From NCBI GenBank assembly GCA_029066805.1, contig JAIEFT010000040.1, forward strand, positions 1 to 64,000: 64,000 nucleotides of DNA, in the 5' to 3' direction. Below the pieces are notes generated by a model. The model searched no databases. It had not been told where the DNA came from and saw only the letters and a list, made by a program, of their open reading frames with translations. Below are positions 34,861-42,548 of the stretch, in pieces. The DNA comes from Clostridiales bacterium. Its GTDB lineage: Bacteria; Bacillota; Clostridia; Christensenellales; Pumilibacteraceae. Position 1 is the first letter of the stretch. Each line of letters begins with the position of its first letter. A program made the position numbers and the translations under genes.

Positions 34861-34917
34861 ATCCGAAATTTCGGATTGCGCAAATTATATAAAATGAATC
34901 TAAACTGAATCTAAACT
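34861..34917 (-). promoter_or_regulatory. Promoter and putative operator of the acyl-chain operon
   Basis: TATAAT (34884-34889, reading leftward) is followed immediately by a perfect 16-bp palindrome, ATCCGAAATTTCGGAT (34861-34876), overlapping the expected start of transcription. Upstream two direct 11-bp repeats GAATCTAAACT (34896-34917) replace a good -35. The layout suggests a repressor site plus an activator or second binding site. It is not the FapR consensus. Confidence 0.6.
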
Positions 34918-34952
34918 GACGGTATAAAAATCAAAATTTATGTATAATTTCT

Positions 34953-36002
34953 CTATTTAGTCGGCAATGCCACCGTAAAAACGGTCATATCGTCCTCGCG
35001 CGCGACGGAGACCGTGCCCTTGTGAAGATCGACAATGCGCTTGACAATAGAAAGCCCGATACCGTTGCCCGACCGCGAATGCGATTTGTCCGCCTGATAG
35101 AATTTGTTGAATATTTTTTCGCTGTCGCTTTCGGATATTTTCAATCCGGAATTGCTTATTTTTACCGACAGCGTAGCGTCCTCACCCTTTTCTATGCCTA
35201 CGCAGAGCGCGCCGCCCTCGTCCGCAAACTTAACGGCGTTGTCCAAAAGATTAAGCCAAACCTGCTTTAGCATATCCTCGTTGGCTTCGATAAAGAACTC
35301 GTCAAAGCCCATCGTAAGGTTCAATCGCTTAGTCGTCCATTGCCGTTCCAAAAGCAATACGCACATACGTATTTGTTCGGAAACGTTGTAGCAGTGCTTG
35401 TCCGCCAATATCCCCTGATTTTCCAGCTTGGTCAGGTTGAGGATATTTGTCGTCAAAAGCGTAAGTCTGTCCGTCTCTTCCTCTATTATGTTAAGGTATT
35501 CTACCTGCTTTTCCTTGGGCAGATCGTTGTTCTTCATTAACCCGATAAGCCCGTTTATAGACATGAGCGGTGTCTTTAGCTCGTGCGAAAAATTGTTGAC
35601 AAAGTCAGACTGAATTATCTCTACGTTTTGCAGCTCCTGCGCAAGCGTGTTAAAGCTCTTATATATCGGCTCGACAATACTGCCGTCGCTGTAATTAAGC
35701 CGCGCGTCGTATTTGCCGTCTGACAGCTTGGACATTCCGTCGAGTATATCGTTTATCGGTCTTAGGATTATACTGCTGGTAAAATAGAACAGCGCAATAC
35801 CCGTTATAACGCTTGTGAGCCCTATTGCGACGTATTGGAACACCTGTTCGTCGCCAAACCAACCCAGATACGACGCAAGCCATTCCAAAACGACGGTCAC
35901 GATAATAATAAACGCCATCACAATGACCGTTCCGATTATAAAGTAATTACGCAGCTTCCTTTTGGGGCGCGTATCAAATAATTCCCTTTGCGTATCGTTC
36001 AT
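34953..36002 (-). CDS. Sensor histidine kinase
   Basis: 349 residues. Two membrane spans (about 20-40 and 56-78) enclose a very short external loop. Then a HAMP-like linker, HisKA with His140 in FSHELKTP, and a HATPase domain (NLLDNAVKFAD, GIGLSIVKRIV). The sensing loop of about 15 residues suggests it detects a membrane or envelope state rather than a soluble ligand. It overlaps the response regulator gene by four bases. Confidence 0.93.
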   Translation of the reverse strand: MNDTQRELFDTRPKRKLRNYFIIGTVIVMAFIIIVTVVLEWLASYLGWFGDEQVFQYVAIGLTSVITGIALFYFTSSIILRPINDILDGMSKLSDGKYDARLNYSDGSIVEPIYKSFNTLAQELQNVEIIQSDFVNNFSHELKTPLMSINGLIGLMKNNDLPKEKQVEYLNIIEEETDRLTLLTTNILNLTKLENQGILADKHCYNVSEQIRMCVLLLERQWTTKRLNLTMGFDEFFIEANEDMLKQVWLNLLDNAVKFADEGGALCVGIEKGEDATLSVKISNSGLKISESDSEKIFNKFYQADKSHSRSGNGIGLSIVKRIVDLHKGTVSVAREDDMTVFTVALPTK

Positions 36003-36673
36003 ACCCTTTTAACCGCCTTGTACCCGAGCCCGCGCAAGTTTTCTATCCTAAATTCGTCCCAATCCTCAAACCGCTTGCGCAGTCTGCCTATATGCACAGT
36101 TACCGTCTCCATACCCGTATTGCAATCCACACCCCAAATGTCGTCCATCAGCTGTATCTGCGTAAATATCTTGTTGGGCGACGAAAGCAGCTTGTACAAC
36201 AGCAAAAACTCCTTTTGCGGCAGCTCCATCACCTGTCCGTGTCCCGACACCGTAAACGAATCGTAGTCAAGCACTACGCCGCCGATAACAAGCTTACGTT
36301 CGCTCACGCCCTTGCCGCGGTGTAAAAGCGTTTTTACATGCAATACAAGCTCCTCCGCGTCGATGGGCTTGGACATGTAATCGTCTATACCGGCAAGAAA
36401 ACCCTTTTTTCTATCCTCGGATAGCTGCTTTGCGGAAATCATAAGAATAAGCAGATCGTTGTTTGTCAAACGCAATTGCCGCGTAAGCTCGTACCCGTCG
36501 ATATTCGGCATCATTATATCCACGATAACAAGATCGATATACTCCTTTTCCAAAACGTCAAGAGCTTCCTCGCCGTTACGCGCGCAAAAAACCTCGAAAC
36601 GCTCAAGCTCCAACGCTTCTTTAATGAAATATCTGATGTTTTTATCGTCATCCACAACGAGTATACGAAACAT
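35999..36673 (-). CDS. OmpR/PhoB-family response regulator
   Basis: 224 residues. Receiver domain with the acidic pair DDD at 8-10, phospho-acceptor Asp52 in VDIMMPNIDG and Lys in ISAK. A winged-helix effector domain follows (LPQKEFLLLYKLL, VTVHIGRLRKRF, RGLGYKA). It pairs with the histidine kinase. Targets are unknown; the two genes lie between the acyl-chain operon and the M60 lipoprotein. Confidence 0.95.
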   Translation of the reverse strand: MFRILVVDDDKNIRYFIKEALELERFEVFCARNGEEALDVLEKEYIDLVIVDIMMPNIDGYELTRQLRLTNNDLLILMISAKQLSEDRKKGFLAGIDDYMSKPIDAEELVLHVKTLLHRGKGVSERKLVIGGVVLDYDSFTVSGHGQVMELPQKEFLLLYKLLSSPNKIFTQIQLMDDIWGVDCNTGMETVTVHIGRLRKRFEDWDEFRIENLRGLGYKAVKRV

Positions 36674-36728
36674 TTTTTCTCCTTAATGAACGCCGCCGCA
36701 TACAATATATAACCGACGCGTCAATCGA

Positions 36729-36757
36729 ATTATAACACATGCCGAAAATAAAATCAA
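36729..36757 (-). promoter_or_regulatory. Promoter of the two-component system
   Basis: TTGATT, 17-base spacer, TATAAT reading leftward. Confidence 0.7.
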
Positions 36758-36812
36758 TCACCGCAAAGCGGTCAATAACTTTTTGCTTTTCACTTATTAC
36801 GGTCAATAATAG

Positions 36813-36852
36813 AAAAGAACGGAACTTGTAAAATTAAGCTCCGTTCTTTTTT
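36813..36852 (-). terminator. Terminator of the M60 lipoprotein gene
   Basis: AAAAGAACGGA...CTT pairs with AAG...TCCGTTCTTTT (36813-36827 with 36836-36850), with T-runs on both sides. Confidence 0.8.
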
Positions 36853-36855
36853 GAA

Positions 36856-39800
36856 TTAATATAATGCAATCGAGTCAATATACGTATCGCCGATACACCG
36901 TATTTCCACTTTATGTTTGCCTGCCGACAGAAGCCGGGAAATATAACTGACGCCTGTGCCGCCTGTGGGTGGCTCGACCTCAATAGAATCCACTTTCTTG
37001 CCGTCTATCCAAACTTCGTAATTGCTGTCGCGCATGGTGGACGTGAGGACCGCGACGCGCGTACCGGTAAACTCGAATACTACCTTGCTGTCCTTTTTGC
37101 CATGATAGATTTGACCGAAGGTAGAAACGCCTTGCTCTGTCGTCCACTCGCCGCCGAATACAAGCGCTTCGTTGTCGGGCGAAATGTGATTAGCACCGTT
37201 GCCTGTTAGAGTGAATTGGTAGGTAAACGTAATTCCACTGAGAATGAAGTGTCCGCTGTTGTTGTTCGTGCTTTCGATAGTGAGTCTGACAAAGCGGAAT
37301 TCATAGGCGGCGTTTAAGTTCACCGTAGCGCTGTACGCCGCGCCTGTGCCGTTTGTGTATTCGCCAGCGCTCGTATAGGTTTTGCCGTCCATGCTTATTT
37401 CGAGCGAGAATTTTTTGGGAAGCCCCTGCTGTGCGGTTGTAGCCGCTTGGGGCTTTCTGCCGAAGAACGTGATTTTGTTTGCGGAAATCGTCTTGCCCAT
37501 ATCCAATTCCAAAACCATAGCGCCTTGGGAAGCGGAAGCGTTTTTCGCCGAATGGAAGAACGTCTCCTGCCCTGTCACAAGCAGATTGTCGATTTTTGTG
37601 GTATTGTCCCAAGACTGTTTATTGCAGCTGACGATGCTCACTCCCTCGTCCCACGTCGAATAATTGACGGGACTCGCGGAGTAGCTGAAATTGTATGAAC
37701 GAGTGTAGAAGTAATCGCTTTCGAAACTGCGGTTGTCGGGAAAATCGTAATCGCTTCTGTAGGCGTTAATGTAGGGCTGACTGCCGTTAATGTTGGCAGT
37801 GGTGGGAGGCGTTGACTTTGCCGCCAAAACTTCCGCTTCGGGGACTTCCTTGCCTGCGCTGTTCAAGTAATAAGTTTGGGTGAATTTTTTATCTTTTTCC
37901 TCGTCGGACAGCGCATTATAGGCATCGGCGTTGATTTCGTCTGTCATAGCGGCGTCGTTGTAATATCTGATTCCCTGCGTAAACATAGGATCGGTCCATC
38001 GGCGCATGCCTACGCCGATAAAGCTTCGGGCAACCGGGTCGACGATAAGCACTTCTTTTATGTGTAACCAATTGTCGATTTCGCCCATCTCGTTTGGCGC
38101 AATGGTATAGATGGGAGTATCCGAAAATTCTGCTGCCGAACCGCTCTTAACGTACACTTTACCGTCGTCGAACTTTACGTCGAAGTAGGTTGCGGCGGCG
38201 TCGGGACGGAATAGCGCGGAGTTGGTTTTATTTTGATATTTCGTTATGGGCGTGTCTTTGGTTATCCTTGCGCCGAGCGAGTAATTTTTGCCGTCGGGCG
38301 AATAGTACAGCGCGCAGTTGTCCCTACCTCTCAGATAAACGCGGTACGTTCCGTCTTCGTCAAAGAACAGTTTGCCGTCGATGACCTCGATATTGTTTTC
38401 GTGAAAGAAATATTTATCGGGCGCGTCGGGATATTTTTTGCGGTTTTCCTCCGTGTCGGGATAGAACCAAATATCGGTGTTGGCATTCTGCGTGGGGTTA
38501 AACTGTTCTTGCTGTAAGCCGCCGTTGGTACTGCCCGCAAAGCCCATGTTGTAAGCCTCTACCGCGTCGGTATACATATTATCGGCGTAGTAGGTGTAGG
38601 TAGTCCTATTCAGCTTCAGTTTGTTTACTTCCTGCGAGATTTGGAATTCGAGAACAAGGTCGACGTCTTCGACCTCGAACGCACCGTCGTCCTTTTTGAT
38701 TTCAAGCGTTGCCACGATCGAGCCCGAAGTCGAGCCTGTCTTTGCGCCCGCGGCGGGGGTGTATTTCAGTCTGTAATTGTCAATTACCTCGATCGAGCCG
38801 TTCTTGGGTTTGGTCACGCTCTTTACAGTGTAAGTAAAGCCGCCGGGTATAACAACGCTACCGTACGAGTATTGTCCGTCGGGCGCGGTATACGGTCTGA
38901 GATCGATATCGAAAGGCGCGTTTGCAATTATGTAAGGCTGCATTGTCTTAAAATATTTCTTTTCGCCGTCGTACATATAGCTTCTGCCCGTCTGATATAC
39001 GGAAGCAACGGGAACGAACATGGGATAATTAGCGTCTTTAACAGCTGCGGAAGGCGTGTATGCGTTACTGCCGCCGTTATAGTAAGAGTTAGTCAAGCTT
39101 GCATAATACGTAAAATCGTGATGGGTGATCGTCGCCCATTTATTAAAGTAATTATTTGCGCCCTTTGCTCCGCGCGCGCTTGTAAACGCGTCCGCACCGA
39201 AGTTGTGCAGTAGCGTTGCGTAAACGGCAAGACCGTTCGTGGAATTGAGCTGATTGTTTATTACGCGTTGCAAAGTCCAAGACCCGCTTGTGTAATTGTT
39301 CCAGCCGCCCAGGCCTTGCGCGCCGTAGCTGCCTATACCGCGTTTGGAAGAAATTTTAGTAAACAGCGCGTAGGAAACAAGGGTAAGCGCGTTGTTGGTT
39401 GTTTCGCCGTCAGCACCCGAACCCAAGCCGAAGTTTTGGAAGTTGTGGTGATACTCGTGGAAGTTGCCCCAGCTTCCCGAAGTGACAAGCGTGTTGTAAT
39501 TGAGCGATTGCGACATCCAGCCTGCGGGACAGTTGACGGAGCTTCTTCCGGGGAAGGCAACCGCCGCGCCCGCCGCAACAAACGGGTCGTAAATGAATAC
39601 TATACCCTGCTTGGAGCTTGCCGCCGTAACGGACGAAACCTTCTCCCAAAGCACTGCCGCTTTGTAAATGTTGTCGTACGAAAAACCTTCCGCGTAATAT
39701 CTCGGACCGGAATGCAGTACGCCGTAGTTCCAAACTTCCATATCGAAGTAAGGCACGACAGATTCCTTTTTAAGTCTGTTGTATTCTTCCTCGGTGGTGT

Positions 39801-41013
39801 AGCCTAAAATAAAGTGCAGATATTCCAAACCGCCGAAAATCTTTGCGGTGACGGTCTTGGCGGTATTGCGGATATATATAGGTCCGCCAAGGAACGAACC
39901 GACGTATCCCGTCCAGGTATCGGTACTCTCGTCGTAAGCACAAGTGCTCTTGTTCAATACAAGCGTAGTCAAAATCAACGGCGGGCGCTGCATTTGGTTT
40001 TTGCCCACCCAAATATTATTCGCTTGACCGTTGTAAAGCGCCTGACCGATATGTACGGTAATACCGCCAGTCGCGTCCATATCCTTGCCGCTAAGCTCTA
40101 TTTTTATTACCTCGCCGGCGGGCGCGTAAAGACCCGTTACGCTGTAGCTGCTGTATCCGCGACCACGCATGGTTACTTCTTTGACCACGGCTTTTGCTTT
40201 GTCGTCAACGGCGTACTTTACGCCGTTTTTGCTATAGCCTTCCATATACATGCCGTTTGCGGCGCTGTGTTTGTAAAGCTGTCTGTAGTTTTCCGGCGTA
40301 TATTCTTCCGCGGTTTTACCCTTTACAAGCGAGTGTATCCACTCGTTATTCTTGTATTGATAGAGATAACCGTCCTTGTCGATCCTCGTATACTTGTCGG
40401 GAGTCTGCTCGCCGCCCCTGTTTGCCCCATGCGTTCCCCAAGCGCATAAATACGCGGTTTCGTTTACAAGCGCCGACCTTGCTGCCTTTTGCTCGTCGCT
40501 CGAGCCGATTACGTGCTTCAAAGTGGAGCCGTACTTGGGATAACGCGCCTTGCCTGCCGTAAAAATGGTTTTCGTTAAATCATTGTCGAAAGCCGCGGCT
40601 TCGTTTGTGGTTTCGGCAACGGGCTTCACCCTTTCGTACGTGCCCGTGACCTCGCCGTAAAATCCTACCGCGGTGGTATTGGAATATTCTTTGTCGTAAA
40701 CGTCTTTCGGCATATCGGCCGAGCTTACGCTACTCAGCAAAAGCGATTCCTTGGAAACAGGTTTATCGCTGTAGATAATTTCTTCCTCTGTCGGATCATT
40801 ATTGTCGGGGTCTTTATTCTCCCCGTCGCCCGGATCTACGGGATCTATGATCTGCGGAGGAGCATCGGGCGTATTGTTAGGATTGCCGGTCGGTTTGGCA
40901 GCGTCGCTACACGCAATCGCGCCGAACAACATTACAAACGTCAACATAAACGCCATGATAGACGTAATTATGTTCTTTATCTTGGATTTAGGCTTATTGC
41001 CGATTCTTGCCAT
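36856..41013 (-). CDS. M60-like (enhancin/mucinase) metallopeptidase lipoprotein
   Basis: 1385 residues from the ATG at 41013 (AAGGAG six bases upstream). A lipoprotein signal ends at lipobox GAIAC (Cys35), then a Pro/Asp-rich spacer. The catalytic part carries HEYHH at 519-523 and Glu537, matching the M60 pattern HExxH-x(8-28)-E used by mucin-cleaving peptidases. Downstream are beta-rich modules, including a discoidin (F5/8C)-like region near residues 1120-1270 that ends in a FVRLTIES block, and a terminal lectin-like module (about 1280-1385). These likely bind host or glycan surfaces. Monocistronic with promoter and terminator. Substrate is inferred from family. Confidence 0.85.
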   Translation of the reverse strand: MARIGNKPKSKIKNIITSIMAFMLTFVMLFGAIACSDAAKPTGNPNNTPDAPPQIIDPVDPGDGENKDPDNNDPTEEEIIYSDKPVSKESLLLSSVSSADMPKDVYDKEYSNTTAVGFYGEVTGTYERVKPVAETTNEAAAFDNDLTKTIFTAGKARYPKYGSTLKHVIGSSDEQKAARSALVNETAYLCAWGTHGANRGGEQTPDKYTRIDKDGYLYQYKNNEWIHSLVKGKTAEEYTPENYRQLYKHSAANGMYMEGYSKNGVKYAVDDKAKAVVKEVTMRGRGYSSYSVTGLYAPAGEVIKIELSGKDMDATGGITVHIGQALYNGQANNIWVGKNQMQRPPLILTTLVLNKSTCAYDESTDTWTGYVGSFLGGPIYIRNTAKTVTAKIFGGLEYLHFILGYTTEEEYNRLKKESVVPYFDMEVWNYGVLHSGPRYYAEGFSYDNIYKAAVLWEKVSSVTAASSKQGIVFIYDPFVAAGAAVAFPGRSSVNCPAGWMSQSLNYNTLVTSGSWGNFHEYHHNFQNFGLGSGADGETTNNALTLVSYALFTKISSKRGIGSYGAQGLGGWNNYTSGSWTLQRVINNQLNSTNGLAVYATLLHNFGADAFTSARGAKGANNYFNKWATITHHDFTYYASLTNSYYNGGSNAYTPSAAVKDANYPMFVPVASVYQTGRSYMYDGEKKYFKTMQPYIIANAPFDIDLRPYTAPDGQYSYGSVVIPGGFTYTVKSVTKPKNGSIEVIDNYRLKYTPAAGAKTGSTSGSIVATLEIKKDDGAFEVEDVDLVLEFQISQEVNKLKLNRTTYTYYADNMYTDAVEAYNMGFAGSTNGGLQQEQFNPTQNANTDIWFYPDTEENRKKYPDAPDKYFFHENNIEVIDGKLFFDEDGTYRVYLRGRDNCALYYSPDGKNYSLGARITKDTPITKYQNKTNSALFRPDAAATYFDVKFDDGKVYVKSGSAAEFSDTPIYTIAPNEMGEIDNWLHIKEVLIVDPVARSFIGVGMRRWTDPMFTQGIRYYNDAAMTDEINADAYNALSDEEKDKKFTQTYYLNSAGKEVPEAEVLAAKSTPPTTANINGSQPYINAYRSDYDFPDNRSFESDYFYTRSYNFSYSASPVNYSTWDEGVSIVSCNKQSWDNTTKIDNLLVTGQETFFHSAKNASASQGAMVLELDMGKTISANKITFFGRKPQAATTAQQGLPKKFSLEISMDGKTYTSAGEYTNGTGAAYSATVNLNAAYEFRFVRLTIESTNNNSGHFILSGITFTYQFTLTGNGANHISPDNEALVFGGEWTTEQGVSTFGQIYHGKKDSKVVFEFTGTRVAVLTSTMRDSNYEVWIDGKKVDSIEVEPPTGGTGVSYISRLLSAGKHKVEIRCIGDTYIDSIALY

Positions 41014-41060
41014 AAAGCTCTCCTTGATTAGCAAATATTATAGTACTTATAAGCGGGTGC

Positions 41061-41090
41061 AGTATAACATAAATCTATTCTCGATGTCAA
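41061..41090 (-). promoter_or_regulatory. Promoter of the M60 lipoprotein gene
   Basis: TTGACA, 18-base spacer, TATACT reading leftward. Confidence 0.7.
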
Positions 41091-41162
41091 TTATATGTTT
41101 CATTAAACCGGCGAATAAGCCAAAACTTAACGGAAATGATTTAACGAATTTTCACGTATAAC

Positions 41163-41382
41163 TTGATTTTATCCGACAACTGTGTTACAATAGCGTTGCA
41201 ACACCACCCTCTATATACTTTCCAAAAAATATGCCATAGGCGTATAATATTTTTATGTGTTCTGTTTGAGATTATCGGTAGTTACACCGTTCCATCTCGG
41301 ACAGGACGCAAGGAAAGTTCGGGTGATGTTGCAATCATGGAGCGGTGTGCTATGTGCCGTTCCGAAAGGAGCGGCATTTTTT
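41163..41382 (+). ncRNA. Structured RNA family A, copy 1, with promoter and terminator
   Basis: Promoter TTGATT (41163-41168), 17 bases, TACAAT (41186-41191). The RNA opens with the closing stem TTGCAACACCACCC (41196-41209), which pairs with 41321-41334. Inside are CTTTCC/GGAAAG, a hairpin ATATGCC/GGCGTAT, and a 14-bp stem 41259-41272 with 41294-41307 capped by CGGTAGTTAC. After the closing stem, GGAGCGG (41339-41345) can pair with CCGTTCC, or CCGTTCC can form the terminator GCCGTTCC-GAAA-GGAGCGGC with six T (41356-41382). Copy 2 keeps each pairing with different bases. Confidence 0.75.
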
Positions 41383-41386
41383 ATGG

Positions 41387-41474
41387 CAAAAAAATCGACA
41401 ACGACAGACTTTTTCAGGCGACCGATTATCGAGTGATAGATAAAATAAACACAGCAAACTTTTATCCGATATAA
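41387..41474 (+). pseudogene. Remnant of the 5' end of the gene at 41691
   Basis: Directly after copy 1 of RNA A, the bases AAATCGAC...TTTTTCAGGCG...CCGA match the first codons of the gene following copy 2. One reading frame gives IDNDRLFQATDY against IDGNKIFQAAEA. A one-base loss shifts it out of frame with the ATG at 41383, and the frame soon stops. It is the truncated half of a tandem duplication. Confidence 0.6.
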
Positions 41475-41475
41475 C

Positions 41476-41690
41476 TTGATTTTATCCGACAACTGTGGTA
41501 CAATAACATTGCAACACCATTCAAATACTAAGTCTCCAAATATGCGCCTATTAGTGTATTATATTTTTTGGTCAGTCTAAAAATCGGTAGTTACCGTTTC
41601 AAATCGACTTGACCGAAATGGAGAGTTCGAATGGTGTTGCAGCCATGGAACGGTATGCTATATGCCGTTCCGCAAGGGACGGCATTTTTT
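41476..41690 (+). ncRNA. Structured RNA family A, copy 2, with promoter and terminator
   Basis: Promoter TTGATT (41476-41481), 17 bases, TACAAT (41499-41504). Closing stem TTGCAACACCATTC (41509-41522) pairs with 41629-41642. TCTCC (41533-41537) pairs with GGAGA (41620-41624) where copy 1 has CTTTCC/GGAAAG. Antiterminator GGAACGG (41647-41653) with CCGTTCC (41665-41671) excludes the terminator GCCGTTCC-GCAA-GGGACGGC followed by six T (41664-41690). The downstream ATG begins at the base after the T-run. Confidence 0.78.
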
Positions 41691-42440
41691 ATGGCAATGG
41701 AAATCGACGGCAATAAAATTTTTCAGGCGGCCGAAGCAATTATTCTGAATATGCTTGTCAATATTTATGCGGTCGAACGCGTGGCGTTCGGTTACGAAAA
41801 GCCCGGAGAGCAAGTCCCGATCGATTTGTATCTTCAGCATTTACAGTTAGGTTTAAATTACGATCGGCATTTGCGCAAAAGTATTCCCGGCGTATACATA
41901 GACGAAAACGAGCATATAAGCACGGAATATGACTACACCGAATATGTGCACGACTTGTTTGTTTACCAAATGGAGAGCATATTCTTCCAAGCGCCTAAGG
42001 ACGTACGCTTGGAGCGTGACGGCAAAGAAATCCCGTTGCTTCCCCGTTTCCGTGATTACCTGTTCGGAACTATGCCGTTATTTACCGAGGTGTTAAACGT
42101 AAAAGTCGAGTATAACGCCTTTGACGTTATCCCGACAGACAGAGAGGCGCGCTCGACCGAATACAGCAAATGGGCGAGGTTCGTCACCGCGATTTTGCTC
42201 AAGCCGTTAAGGTCTGGCGGCAAAATCAATCGATACGTCAAAGATTTTACTTCTGCGCCGCACTATATTAGTGGGCTTATAGAAAAGAACGGCAAAAATT
42301 TCTATCTAAAGCCTGTTAATATCAATAGCTACGAATATATCTTTGCATTGTTTTCTCTAATGCAATTTAAAAATGCCGAAAACAATAAACTATTAGAACT
42401 GAAAATGCTCGAATGGCAACGCCGACACGATCAGGAATAG
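41691..42440 (+). CDS. Unknown protein controlled by RNA A copy 2
   Basis: 249 residues from the ATG at 41691; a longer in-frame start at 41631 would lie inside the closing stem of the RNA. The only purine-rich ribosome-site candidate (AAGGGA) sits in the terminator's 3' arm. Soluble, mixed alpha/beta, with an N-terminal helix (IFQAAEAIILNMLVNIYAVE) and many aromatic residues. No signal peptide, no membrane span, and no motif I recognise. The plus orientation is opposite to its neighbours. A frameshifted copy of its first codons follows RNA A copy 1. Confidence 0.65.
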   Translation: MAMEIDGNKIFQAAEAIILNMLVNIYAVERVAFGYEKPGEQVPIDLYLQHLQLGLNYDRHLRKSIPGVYIDENEHISTEYDYTEYVHDLFVYQMESIFFQAPKDVRLERDGKEIPLLPRFRDYLFGTMPLFTEVLNVKVEYNAFDVIPTDREARSTEYSKWARFVTAILLKPLRSGGKINRYVKDFTSAPHYISGLIEKNGKNFYLKPVNINSYEYIFALFSLMQFKNAENNKLLELKMLEWQRRHDQE

Positions 42441-42548
42441 CGGTTATTCCATTGCTACGGCGGCGCGCTTCAATTGCCATATCCTCTCTCCGCCACGCAA
42501 AACGTATTATTATAGCGTTTTATTGCAGGCGCAACCGTCATTTATTCT

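Noticed and set aside
41196-41690. RNA family A as a T-box or another known riboswitch
   Set aside because: The T-box antiterminator consensus, c-di-GMP, TPP, SAM, cobalamin, lysine, glycine and FMN core motifs are not present; class left open.
41509-41690. RNA A or B as guide RNA of an IscB/TnpB-type nuclease
   Set aside because: No RuvC/HNH nuclease gene is adjacent; the downstream proteins do not resemble these families.
41631-41690. Upstream in-frame ATG at 41631 as the start of the unknown gene, or a leader peptide
   Set aside because: Although GGAG lies upstream and copy 1 can encode a similar peptide, the codons coincide with the RNA closing stem and terminator, so sequence similarity is explained by RNA conservation; the ATG at 41691 is preferred.
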